A stretch of DNA of 44,440 bases from an uncultured bacterium (lineage in GTDB: Bacteria > Bacteroidota > Bacteroidia > Bacteroidales > Marinifilaceae), in contig CAJMSX010000028.1 of assembly GCA_905216195.1 (NCBI GenBank), positions 1-44,440 of the forward strand, in the 5' to 3' direction. Below the pieces are notes generated by a model that was not told where the DNA came from, ran no database searches, and was given only the letters and a program-made list of their open reading frames with translations. Shown here one piece after another: positions 27,947 to 36,603 of the stretch. Position 1 is the first letter of the stretch, and each line of letters begins with the position of its first letter. The position numbers were made by a program, and so were the translations under genes.

Positions 27947-30286
27947 CTATTCACTCTTTAAAGCATTTACCGGATTGACGGTGGCCGCTTTCCAGGTTTG
28001 ATAACTGACCGTAACCAGAGCTACGGTGACCACCATCAGTCCGACCAGCCCGAACACCCACCAACTGATCTCGGTACGAGCCCGGAAACCCTCCAACCAA
28101 CGGACAACAAAGAAGTAGGCGATGGGGCAGGCAAGCAGAAATGAAATCAGTACCCAAGCCAGAAAATCCCGGTTTAAAATGACCAATATCTGACCTACGG
28201 TAGCCCCGTTCACTTTGCGTACGCCGATTTCCTTGATGCGCCGTTGAGTCGAATAAAAAGCTATGGCGAACAAGCCTACCACACTGATGAGAAAAGTGAC
28301 GAACATAGCCGAAGAAAGTATTTTTCCCGCATTCGTTTCGGCCTTGTACAAATTTTCATAAGCCTGATCCAGAAAACCGTATTCAAAAGGAACGTTAGGT
28401 ACCAGTTCTTTCCATTTCGCTTCCACCGCTTTAATCGCCAACTGAGGATCGCCCTGGATTTTAAACAGATAGTAATGCGTCCATTCCGGAGTCAGTTTCC
28501 AATATACCTGAGCATCCACTCCCTGGTGGAAGGATTTGGTTTGAGCATCTTTCACCACACCTTTTATCGGACAATAGCGTCCGTAGATTTTCAGGTTTTC
28601 CCCCACAGGATGTTCCATTTCCAACAAACGGGCGGCCCGCTCGTTGATAATACAATAGAAAAGAGAATCGGGAGCATAGGCAAAAGGATTTTCGCCCTCT
28701 ACAAGTTGCATGCCCATCACATCGAAATAATTATCGTCCACCCGGCATATCTCCATCAAATAATCCTCTTCCACCCCGGGCTTCCCCACCGTCCACCCCT
28801 GCACCCAATCGGTCGGCAGGCTGTTTTTACGGGTCACATCTACAATGGAAGGACATTGTTTCCATTCGGTCCGCAAAGCCTCATAATGTTGTTTGAAAGC
28901 ACCCCGGCTCTGTACATACATGATATTTTCCTTATCGAACCCCAAATCGGACCTAACCATAAAATGCACCTGCTTGTCGATAAAGAATACGGAAATCAGA
29001 AAAACTACCGAAGCCGTAAACTGTACGATAATCAACCCTTTCTGCAAGGCCGATAATTTTTTCCCCTTGAATTGTCCCCGCATCGTTTCTACAATTCCGA
29101 AACGGGTCATATAGAAGGCCGGAAATACCCCGGCGACAAAAACCGTAAACACCGTTAAACCCGCCACAAACAACCACAATAAAGGAGAAGCAGGGTCGAT
29201 ACGTATTTCACTATTTGCCAACTGGTTGAAGAAAGGGGTACTCACCCACGCCAAGACCAGCCCCCCCGCTACCGCCAAGAGCACGTAATAAAAAGTTTCC
29301 AGAAAAAATTCCCGCCTGAGCGAACCCTTGTCGGCTCCGTGCGTTTTTCTCACACCGATCGATTTCGCCCGCAAAAAAGAGGTAGAAACAAATAAATTGA
29401 TAAAATTAATACAGGCGATCAAAAGCACCACCAGAGCCGTCAGCAAAAACACCATTACCAGGGACTTATTGCCTTTCACAATCGGGATGTTGAATCCCTC
29501 TTCAGAAAAATGAACATCCCGAAGAGGTTCCAGGTATATACTGGGCTTTTGGTTCCGGAACGATTCCATATTCGACGTCAATATCCCGAGCAAACCGTCT
29601 TCCACGCGGGAAATATCCGACTTCCGGTCCAGTTTCATATAAGTAATGTAAACATCCGACCCTCCCCAAACGTCCCGGCTGTACCAGCCGAAGAAAGGCA
29701 GGACGAAGTGAGCCTGCAAATGGGAATTGACAGGCATATCCTGCATAATTCCTACAACGGTAAAAGGAATACCGTTGTAAATAACGATTTTACCGATGGG
29801 ATCCTCTCCGGGAAAATACTTTCGGGCAGCCGTTTCGTCTATCACCATATGATCCGGAGCACTCAATATTTTCTTCGGATCCCCCACCTTCAGGGGAAAA
29901 GTAAAAAAAGTAAAAAAATTCGTATCGGTTACCAGGATTTTATTTTCCTTATATACCACATTATCGATCCAAATTTCTCCTTCTCCCCAAGGCACCACAC
30001 GGCATACGTCCCCGATCTCCGGGAACTGGGCCTTGGCCTGCTCCCCAAAAGGTTTGAACGTGGAACCGAAACGGGAAAACTCATTATTCTTCAGGCTAGT
30101 GACCATTAAGCGGTAAATCTTATCTCCCTCCTTGTGAAAATTATCGAAACTCAACTCGTTCATGGCCCACAGTCCGATCAATACTGCTACTGCAATACTC
30201 AGCGCCAGGCAACCGATACTTAAAACTCCTACGGTTTTCTGTTTCCGGAAATTCCGGATAAAAAACTTCAAACTATTGAAAATCAT
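27947..30286 (-). CDS. P7: FtsX/MacB-type ABC permease (P5/P6/P15 group)
   Basis: This 779-residue permease has spans at about 18-41, 277-300, 330-350, 369-393, 416-436, 658-680, 708-728 and 739-761. Two large periplasmic domains lie at about 42-275 and 437-655. Coupling motifs are KSIGVRKTHGAD (about 308-319) and KEIGVRKVNGA (about 685-695); these cytoplasmic helices are the expected contact with an ATPase. It ends in NPVNALKSE. The gap to P6 is 42 bp, so it is in the same unit. It is the best intact comparator for the interrupted P15, which has the same length. Confidence 0.93.
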   Translation of the reverse strand: MIFNSLKFFIRNFRKQKTVGVLSIGCLALSIAVAVLIGLWAMNELSFDNFHKEGDKIYRLMVTSLKNNEFSRFGSTFKPFGEQAKAQFPEIGDVCRVVPWGEGEIWIDNVVYKENKILVTDTNFFTFFTFPLKVGDPKKILSAPDHMVIDETAARKYFPGEDPIGKIVIYNGIPFTVVGIMQDMPVNSHLQAHFVLPFFGWYSRDVWGGSDVYITYMKLDRKSDISRVEDGLLGILTSNMESFRNQKPSIYLEPLRDVHFSEEGFNIPIVKGNKSLVMVFLLTALVVLLIACINFINLFVSTSFLRAKSIGVRKTHGADKGSLRREFFLETFYYVLLAVAGGLVLAWVSTPFFNQLANSEIRIDPASPLLWLFVAGLTVFTVFVAGVFPAFYMTRFGIVETMRGQFKGKKLSALQKGLIIVQFTASVVFLISVFFIDKQVHFMVRSDLGFDKENIMYVQSRGAFKQHYEALRTEWKQCPSIVDVTRKNSLPTDWVQGWTVGKPGVEEDYLMEICRVDDNYFDVMGMQLVEGENPFAYAPDSLFYCIINERAARLLEMEHPVGENLKIYGRYCPIKGVVKDAQTKSFHQGVDAQVYWKLTPEWTHYYLFKIQGDPQLAIKAVEAKWKELVPNVPFEYGFLDQAYENLYKAETNAGKILSSAMFVTFLISVVGLFAIAFYSTQRRIKEIGVRKVNGATVGQILVILNRDFLAWVLISFLLACPIAYFFVVRWLEGFRARTEISWWVFGLVGLMVVTVALVTVSYQTWKAATVNPVNALKSE

Positions 30287-30328
30287 AATCTTATCGAATT
30301 AATAGCATAACATCCCCCTCCCCGGGTG

Positions 30329-30771
30329 CTATTCGCTTTTTAACACTTTTACCGGATTGACATTGGCTGCTTTCCAGGTCTGATAGCTCACCGTTAGTAA
30401 AGTTACGAGAAAGGTGATGAGGCCTACCAGAGCGAAAACCCACCAATTCAGGGAGGTCCGGTCTATAAAATTTCTCAGCCAGTTGGATACAAAAAGGTAA
30501 GCCAACGGACAAGCGATTACAAAGGAAATCCCCACCCACACAAAAAAATCGCGGTTCAGAATCAGCAGCAATTCCTTTACCGAAGCTCCGTTTACCTTCC
30601 GTACGCCCACTTCTTTCAGACGCCGTTGGGTGGTATAATAGGCCATAGCAAACAAGCCCGCCACACTGATAATCAGAGTAATCAACATAGCAGCTCCCAG
30701 GATCTGGCCGGCATTGGTTTCCGATCTATACAATTCGGCGTACCGGTCGTCCAGAAAACGGTATTCGAAAG
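30329..30771. repeat. 443-bp direct repeat, copy 1 (3' end of P6)
   Basis: By eye identical to 32857-33299 (offset 2528 bp). It begins exactly at the stop codon and ends inside codon 147 from the end, covering the last three membrane spans and the second coupling helix. This looks like gene conversion. Confidence 0.9.
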
Positions 30772-32680
30772 GAATTCCCGGATTCAAATCGTTCCACTTG
30801 GCTCGGATCAGACGGATAGCCTCTTGGGGGTTACCCTGCACTTTAAAAAGCAGGGCCGGAGTCTCGACTCCCGACTTCCTATCGAAAGGGAAATAAATCT
30901 GCGGATCCACTTGCCGATGCAGCGACTTCGTCTGAGCATCCTTTACGACTCCCCGGACCGTGTAACCGATCCCTTCGTCAGCAAAAATCTTCTCCCCCAC
31001 CGGCTTCAGTAAACCCAACATCCGGACGGCCGTTTCGTTAAGAATACAATAGTGCAGCGAATCGCCCGACATTTCAGCAAATTCTTGTCCCTCTGTCAGC
31101 TTCATGCCCATCATACGAAAGTAATTGGGCTCGACCTGGCAAAACTCCATAATATGTTCCTGATCCTCTCCGGATCTGTGAACCGAACTCCCCCGGTACC
31201 ATCCTGCCGGGTCCGTATCTTTTAAAGTAACATCGACAATAAAAGGATGGGCTTTCATTTCTTCCCGGAACGAAGGGTAATTTTTCATAAAACCGCCCCG
31301 GTCATATACATAAATCACGTTTTCCTTATCAAATCCCAGATCCTTATGAATCATATAATCCACCTGCTTATTGATAAAGAATACGGAAATCAGGATTACG
31401 ATGGCAGCCGTAAACTGAGCGATGATCAGCCCTTTTTGTAGAAAAGACAAATTTTTCCCCTTAAATTGCCCTCTCAGCGTCTCCACTGTATTGAACTTCG
31501 TCATATACAGGGCCGGAAAGGTACCTGCCGTCAGCACAACGATACCAGTAATCGCCGCTAAGAAAAGATAGAGCCACGGATTGCTGAAATCGATAAACAG
31601 GTGGGAATCCGCCAGGCGGTTGAATAGCGGCAAAGCTATTACAGCCAACACCGTACCCAAGGTCACGGCTAAGATCACATAATAAAATGTCTCGCGGTAG
31701 AACTCCCGGATCAGCATCCTCTTGTCGGCCCCATGGGTTTTCTTGACCCCGATCGACTTCGCCCGCAGGAAAGAAGTTGAGACGAACAGGTTGATAAAAT
31801 TGATACAAGCGATCAGCAGAATGACAAAAGCTGTCAATACAAATACCGCCACCAAACCTTTGTTACCATGAATAACATTATCGAATTTGAAAGAATTGTT
31901 GAAATAAATATCCTCCAACGGTTGCAGCTTATAAACGAAACCTACATCCTCTAACAAAGGTTGGGCTTTCCAAGCAATATCGGTTATTCCTTTTTCGATT
32001 TTAGACAGGGCTGACGGATCAGAAATTTTCAAATAAGTAATAAAATTATCGTTTGAACCGTATTCTTGTTTTTTCGCCCAATATCCAAAAAACGGAGCTA
32101 TCACATGTGCCTGCAAATGGGAATTCTCCGGCATATTCTTCATCACACCCACCACAGTATGATCCTTATTTTTGATCCGAAGCGTTTTTCCCATCGGATC
32201 CTGGCCCGGAAAATAGCGGTTGGCCGAATACTCGTCGATAACCAAGCCGTCGGGTGCCGACAGACAGGTCCGGGGATTCCCCGCTTTCAAAACAAAATTG
32301 AAAAAAGTAAAGAAATTGGTATCGACCAGAAAAAATTCATTATCGGAATAAGTTATATTTTCGACCTGGATTTCCAAATTCTCAGGAAAGACCCGGCACA
32401 TCGTCTCGACTTCAGGGAAATTCCGAATCGCATCTTCTCCCGCCGGCTGATAGGTGGACCCCATTTTCATAAGTTCATTGTTGAGCATCAACTGTCCGTT
32501 GACCCGGTACATTTTATCCTTATCCGGATGAAAATTGTCGAAAGTCATTTCCTTAGCCGACCATAGTCCGATCAATATGACCACAGCAATAGCGATAGCC
32601 AAACTACCGATACTGAATATTCCTACCGTTTTCTGTTTTGTCAGATTCCGCCAGAAAACTTTCCATTCATTTAATTTCAT
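30329..32680 (-). CDS. P6: FtsX/MacB-type ABC permease, 3' end identical to P5
   Basis: This 783-residue permease has span 1 at about 18-41, coupling motifs KSIGVKKTHGAD and KEVGVRKVNGA, and ends in NPVKVLKSE. The last 146 codons and stop are identical at DNA level to P5 (443-bp repeat); upstream of that the two proteins are similar but clearly different, most of all in periplasmic domain 1. The 176 bp before it carry only degenerate traces of the sigma-54/enhancer module (see 32787-32803), so it probably depends on read-through from P5. Confidence 0.93.
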   Translation of the reverse strand: MKLNEWKVFWRNLTKQKTVGIFSIGSLAIAIAVVILIGLWSAKEMTFDNFHPDKDKMYRVNGQLMLNNELMKMGSTYQPAGEDAIRNFPEVETMCRVFPENLEIQVENITYSDNEFFLVDTNFFTFFNFVLKAGNPRTCLSAPDGLVIDEYSANRYFPGQDPMGKTLRIKNKDHTVVGVMKNMPENSHLQAHVIAPFFGYWAKKQEYGSNDNFITYLKISDPSALSKIEKGITDIAWKAQPLLEDVGFVYKLQPLEDIYFNNSFKFDNVIHGNKGLVAVFVLTAFVILLIACINFINLFVSTSFLRAKSIGVKKTHGADKRMLIREFYRETFYYVILAVTLGTVLAVIALPLFNRLADSHLFIDFSNPWLYLFLAAITGIVVLTAGTFPALYMTKFNTVETLRGQFKGKNLSFLQKGLIIAQFTAAIVILISVFFINKQVDYMIHKDLGFDKENVIYVYDRGGFMKNYPSFREEMKAHPFIVDVTLKDTDPAGWYRGSSVHRSGEDQEHIMEFCQVEPNYFRMMGMKLTEGQEFAEMSGDSLHYCILNETAVRMLGLLKPVGEKIFADEGIGYTVRGVVKDAQTKSLHRQVDPQIYFPFDRKSGVETPALLFKVQGNPQEAIRLIRAKWNDLNPGIPFEYRFLDDRYAELYRSETNAGQILGAAMLITLIISVAGLFAMAYYTTQRRLKEVGVRKVNGASVKELLLILNRDFFVWVGISFVIACPLAYLFVSNWLRNFIDRTSLNWWVFALVGLITFLVTLLTVSYQTWKAANVNPVKVLKSE

Positions 32681-32786
32681 CTCGCCAAAAATTAGAATTT
32701 TTCCGATTTCATTTCTTTCAAAATCACATACTTAGCTTATAAATTACTAAATTTCAATATTTTATCGAACAACTACTAAAAGGTAG

Positions 32787-32803
32787 TGACTAAAAAATAA
32801 ATA
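32787..32803. promoter_or_regulatory. Degenerate enhancer-type site upstream of P6
   Basis: TGACTAAAAAATAAATA differs from the P5 site TGTCTAAAAAATAGACA at three positions. No second dyad is found 21 bp away. A poor -24/-12 look-alike (near 32717-32732) has lost the GG/GC spacing. I read this as a decayed copy of the module. Confidence 0.4.
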
Positions 32804-32856
32804 ATATGAGCCACCTATTAAACATTTTTTAAGACGGTATCGAGGAGGAGAAACCC

Positions 32857-33299
32857 CTATTCGCTTTTTAACACTTTTACCGGATTGACATTGGCTGCTT
32901 TCCAGGTCTGATAGCTCACCGTTAGTAAAGTTACGAGAAAGGTGATGAGGCCTACCAGAGCGAAAACCCACCAATTCAGGGAGGTCCGGTCTATAAAATT
33001 TCTCAGCCAGTTGGATACAAAAAGGTAAGCCAACGGACAAGCGATTACAAAGGAAATCCCCACCCACACAAAAAAATCGCGGTTCAGAATCAGCAGCAAT
33101 TCCTTTACCGAAGCTCCGTTTACCTTCCGTACGCCCACTTCTTTCAGACGCCGTTGGGTGGTATAATAGGCCATAGCAAACAAGCCCGCCACACTGATAA
33201 TCAGAGTAATCAACATAGCAGCTCCCAGGATCTGGCCGGCATTGGTTTCCGATCTATACAATTCGGCGTACCGGTCGTCCAGAAAACGGTATTCGAAAG
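32857..33299. repeat. 443-bp direct repeat, copy 2 (3' end of P5)
   Basis: Partner of 30329-30771; apparently identical through the stop codon, after which the flanks differ at once. Confidence 0.9.
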
Positions 33300-35202
33300 A
33301 GGTACCCGGATTCAGTTCATTCCATTTGGACTGTATCACCCGGATCGCTTCCTGCGGATTTCCCTGTACTTTGAATAAAACGGTAGGTACACCGGTATAC
33401 CGGTTCGTATAGACAAAATAAATCTGAGGATCTACTTGCTGGTGCAAGGATTTAGTTTGGGCATCTTTCACCACGCCTCGGACAATATAATCCTGCTCAT
33501 CGGTACGTAATCTTTCCCCCACCGGATTTTTAAACCCCAACATGCGGGCTGCGGTTTGATTCAGAATACAATAATGCAAAGAATCCCCCATATTTTCTTC
33601 GAACTTTCGTCCGGTATCCATCTCCATTCCCATCACCTCGAAATAATTCGGTTCGATCTGACAAAATTCCATCAGGTATTCCTGGTCGTTTCCGGGAACT
33701 CTTACCGAATTTCCTCGGCACCAGCCCGCCGGATCCACATCCTTCATCGTTAAATTGGCAATACAGGGATAATTCCGCATTTCGTCGCTAAAAGCCCTGT
33801 AGTTTTTAGCAAAACCACCCCGGTCGTGTACATACAGCACATTGTGTTTATCGAATCCCAAATCCTTCGTAATCATATAATTCACCTGCTTATTGATAAA
33901 GAATACGGAAATCAGAATCACGATGGCAGCTGTAAACTGAGCGATGATCAGCCCCTTTTGCAGGAAGGAAAGATTTTTACCTTTGAACTGACCTTTTAAA
34001 GTGGCAACCGTATTGAATTTCGTCATATACAAAGCCGGGAATGTTCCAGCTGTCAGCATCACGAAAAAAGCCACTCCTAACAAAAAGATATACAGCCAGG
34101 GACTCATAAAATCGATCGTGAGGTGGTAATCCGCCAGCCGGTTGAAGATCGGTAAAGCCAGCACCGACAACATCAAACCGACCACAACAGCTATAATCAC
34201 ATAGTAAAAGGTCTCCCGATAAAATTCCCGGATCAGCATTCCCTTCTCCGCCCCATGCGTCTTCTTTACGCCGATGGACTTCGCCCTCAGGAAGGAAGTG
34301 GAAATAAAGAGGTTGATGAAATTAATACAGGCAATCAGTAAAATCACAAAAGCCGTCAGCAAAAACACCATCACCAGGTTTTTGTTCCCGTGAACCACAT
34401 TGTCGAATTTAAACGAATTATTGAAATGAATATCGTACAAAGGCTGCAACTTGTATTTAAAATCAATTTGCTGAAACAGGGAATTCGACGAACGGATCAG
34501 TTCCGTCATACCTTGTTCGAGCTGGGGAAGCGAAGCCGGATTAGCGATCTTAAAGTAAGTGATAAAAGAATCGGTCGAACCGTATCCCAGGTCTTTCGCC
34601 CAATAGCCCAGAAAAGGAGCTACGATATGCGCTTTCAAATGGGAATTTTCAGGCATATTTTTCATCACAGCCGTAACCGTATAATCTTTTCCCATTATAT
34701 TCAGGGATTTTCCCAGGGGATTTTCACCCGGGAAATATCTGTTGGCGGAATATTCGTCTATCACCAGTCCGTCGGGAGCCGCCAGACACGTACGGGGGTC
34801 CCCCGTTTTCAGGGAAAAAGTAAAGAACAGGAAAAAATTAGAGTCCACCAGAAAAAACTCGTTATCCGGATACAACACTTCTCCTACCTTAAGTTCCAGA
34901 TTTTGCGGACTCACCCTGCACATATCCGCTAATTCCGGAAACTTCCGGGCGGCATCCTCACCCAATTGTTTATAGGTAGCCCCTATCGTCGTCGGGGTAT
35001 TATTCATCATAATGCTGCCGTATATGCGGTAGATCTTCTCCCCATCTTTCTGAAAACGATCGAAACTGAACTCATTGGCCGCCCACAGACCGATCAGAAT
35101 TACCACACAAATAGCCACCGCCAAGCTTCCGATACTTAAAATACCTACGGTTTTTTGTTTTGCCAGATTCCTTACAAATACCTTCCATCCATTTAATTTC
35201 AT
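32857..35202 (-). CDS. P5: FtsX/MacB-type ABC permease, first gene of the P5-P9 unit
   Basis: From the ATG at 35202 this is a 781-residue permease. The frame is open to an ATG at 35244, but that start lies within the sigma-54 -12 element (35240-35255), and MKLNGWKVFVRNLAKQK aligns with the starts of P6 and P15, so 35202 is chosen. Span 1 is at about 18-41, coupling motifs are KSIGVKKTHGAE and KEVGVRKVNGA, and the end is NPVKVLKSE. The 3' 443 bp are identical to P6. It has a strong enhancer pair and promoter and probably leads P6, P7, P8 and P9. Confidence 0.93.
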   Translation of the reverse strand: MKLNGWKVFVRNLAKQKTVGILSIGSLAVAICVVILIGLWAANEFSFDRFQKDGEKIYRIYGSIMMNNTPTTIGATYKQLGEDAARKFPELADMCRVSPQNLELKVGEVLYPDNEFFLVDSNFFLFFTFSLKTGDPRTCLAAPDGLVIDEYSANRYFPGENPLGKSLNIMGKDYTVTAVMKNMPENSHLKAHIVAPFLGYWAKDLGYGSTDSFITYFKIANPASLPQLEQGMTELIRSSNSLFQQIDFKYKLQPLYDIHFNNSFKFDNVVHGNKNLVMVFLLTAFVILLIACINFINLFISTSFLRAKSIGVKKTHGAEKGMLIREFYRETFYYVIIAVVVGLMLSVLALPIFNRLADYHLTIDFMSPWLYIFLLGVAFFVMLTAGTFPALYMTKFNTVATLKGQFKGKNLSFLQKGLIIAQFTAAIVILISVFFINKQVNYMITKDLGFDKHNVLYVHDRGGFAKNYRAFSDEMRNYPCIANLTMKDVDPAGWCRGNSVRVPGNDQEYLMEFCQIEPNYFEVMGMEMDTGRKFEENMGDSLHYCILNQTAARMLGFKNPVGERLRTDEQDYIVRGVVKDAQTKSLHQQVDPQIYFVYTNRYTGVPTVLFKVQGNPQEAIRVIQSKWNELNPGTSFEYRFLDDRYAELYRSETNAGQILGAAMLITLIISVAGLFAMAYYTTQRRLKEVGVRKVNGASVKELLLILNRDFFVWVGISFVIACPLAYLFVSNWLRNFIDRTSLNWWVFALVGLITFLVTLLTVSYQTWKAANVNPVKVLKSE

Positions 35203-35239
35203 ATCAACAAAAATTAGAGTTTTTCTGGTTTTATCTTTT

Positions 35240-35255
35240 ATCAAATTACGTGCCT
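35240..35255 (-). promoter_or_regulatory. Sigma-54 type promoter of P5
   Basis: The - strand reads AGGCACGTAATTTGAT: GGCACG at -24 and TTGAT at -12 with correct spacing. The leader to ATG 35202 is about 28 nt. Confidence 0.75.
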
Positions 35256-35308
35256 GTTTTTCAATATACTAAATTTCAGCAATTTACCACACAAGCATAA
35301 AACGACAC

Positions 35309-35346
35309 TGTCTAAAAAATAGACAACCTTGTCTAAGTATTTGACA
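35309..35346. promoter_or_regulatory. Paired 17-bp enhancer-type dyads upstream of P5
   Basis: Sites TGTCTAAAAAATAGACA (35309-35325) and TGTCTAAGTATTTGACA (35330-35346). Starts are 21 bp apart, and the proximal site is 53 bp from the -24 edge. These are among the most symmetric copies. Confidence 0.82.
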
Positions 35347-35378
35347 GGTTTTAGAAGAATACCGGCCGGAAAGGATCT

Positions 35379-35754
35379 CTATTCGCTCTTTAACACTTTT
35401 ATCGGATTGAGAGTAGCCGTTTTCCAGGTCTGATAGCTAACCGTCAACAAAGTCACCGTCAATAGGATGAGTCCTACCAAAGCGAACACCCACCAGCTCA
35501 AAGAAACCCGTGCCGTAAAATTCTCCAGCCATCGAAGGACCAAATAGTAAGCTACCGGACAGGCCATCGGAAAAGAAATTCCGACCCAGACCACGAAATC
35601 CCGGTTCAGCATCAACCACAATTCCCCGGACGATATATTTTTACTGCCCTCAGCCCGCACCTCTTCCCCCACAGGTTCGGCAAATCCCAATACTCAAAAT
35701 TCCCACTGTTTTTTGTTTGATCAAATTCCTCCAAAAAAATTTAAATTCACTCAT
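35379..35754 (-). pseudogene. P4: remnant of a P5-type permease with two internal deletions
   Basis: From ATG 35754 the frame gives MSEFKFFWRNLIKQKTVGIL, the normal start of the P5/P6 group. After about 23 residues it jumps, with a frame change, to GFAEPVGEEVRAEG, which corresponds to about residues 555-570 of P7 (periplasmic domain 2). It jumps again to SSGELWLMLNRDFVVWVG and the last two spans, ending in NPIKVLKSE. About 530 and about 125 residues are missing. The first junction lies in TTGGG, which could have been short shared sequence at both ends. A 103-residue open frame (35379-35690) is left, but a working permease is not possible. The sigma-54 module upstream is intact. Confidence 0.88.
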
Positions 35755-35812
35755 ATGCATGTTCTCGTTTATGTAAGAGTTAATAAATACGCGAATACAG
35801 AGTTTTTAACAT

Positions 35813-35828
35813 AACAAATGGCATGCCA
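35813..35828 (-). promoter_or_regulatory. Sigma-54 type promoter of the P4 remnant
   Basis: The - strand reads TGGCATGCCATTTGTT, matching the -24/-12 consensus; leader to ATG 35754 about 45 nt. Confidence 0.75.
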
Positions 35829-35884
35829 TTCCCAATAACATTCTCACTACAAGGGTTTTCATATAATATCATACCGAATATCAG

Positions 35885-35922
35885 TGTATGAAAAATGGAC
35901 AGGAATGTCTAATCTTTTAACA
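35885..35922. promoter_or_regulatory. Paired 17-bp enhancer-type dyads upstream of P4
   Basis: Sites TGTATGAAAAATGGACA (35885-35901) and TGTCTAATCTTTTAACA (35906-35922). Starts are 21 bp apart, and the proximal site is 56 bp from the -24 edge. Confidence 0.7.
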
Positions 35923-35951
35923 GTATCTTAACGTATGCAAAAAAAATCGGT

Positions 35952-36332
35952 TTACTGGAAACCCATAAAAGGGTAGCGTTCGGGATGAGAGATCACAGAG
36001 ACATCCAGACGGACGGGAAGATAGGGGGAAGTTCCTCCTTCTTCCAAAGGAAAAAGAAAAAAGCTGCAGCGATAAAAGGTGTTCTGGCAAGCAACCCAAA
36101 TATCTACAAACGGAAATTCATCCGGAGTCTCGAAAAAAGAACATTGTAAGACCCGGAAGTCGGACAGCGAACGGATATCGAATACGATTTGGCGAAACCG
36201 GTCGCATGTGAGCAATTTGCCGGCTGCCGCCCAAGCTGCCGCCTTTTGGGTAGCAGACCGAAAAAGCTTCAGCATCGCTTTCTGCTCCAACGTATAACCG
36301 GATATTTTTTCTCGCTCCATCTTCACACTCAT
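35952..36332 (-). CDS. Orphan 126-residue protein, function unknown
   Basis: The protein starts MSVKMEREKISGYTLEQKAM (an ATG at 36320 is also possible), has an Ala-rich helix (KAAAWAAAGKL) and then a mixed strand-rich region ending in PERYPFMGFQ. There is no signal peptide, span or motif I recognise; it looks cytoplasmic, with four cysteines. It lies between P3 and the P4 control region, which begins 30 bp after its stop codon. A TAAATTTG element 42 bp before the ATG suggests a housekeeping promoter, unlike the permeases. I am unsure of its reality, but the composition looks coding and no longer frame opposes it. Confidence 0.55.
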   Translation of the reverse strand: MSVKMEREKISGYTLEQKAMLKLFRSATQKAAAWAAAGKLLTCDRFRQIVFDIRSLSDFRVLQCSFFETPDEFPFVDIWVACQNTFYRCSFFLFPLEEGGTSPYLPVRLDVSVISHPERYPFMGFQ

Positions 36333-36373
36333 TCATTATCACTATGATCGGGGCCGATCACCATTTATGTAAA

Positions 36374-36381
36374 CAAATTTA
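36374..36381 (-). promoter_or_regulatory. Possible -7 element for the orphan gene
   Basis: The - strand reads TAAATTTG (TAnnTTTG pattern) 42 bp before ATG 36332. A TTG lies 14 bp further upstream, shorter than the usual 19-21 bp, so the call is weak. Confidence 0.35.
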
Positions 36382-36603
36382 TATATTTTTTCAGACAATC
36401 CTGCGCGTTTTGGATGAAAAATACGAGAAATAATGGAATAAAATAATGAAATATTTTATTATTTAGCGTAAAAAATGATATAAAGTATCAACTACATTTG
36501 CCAGTTGCAAACCTTGCTCCGGGGCGACAGGCGGTCGGCCCCCTGTTCCTTTTCGGGTGGATTCGGATATCCGGCCCGGGGCGGTTCCTTTCCGGTTAGT
36601 CCC

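Noticed and set aside
28244..29056. 270-codon open frame on the + strand inside P7
   Set aside because: Antisense shadow of a well-supported permease; the composition is His/Phe/Ile-rich, as expected for a reverse reading.
35203..35244. Longer N-terminus for P5 starting at 35244
   Set aside because: It overlaps the sigma-54 promoter and has no counterpart in P6, P7 or P15.
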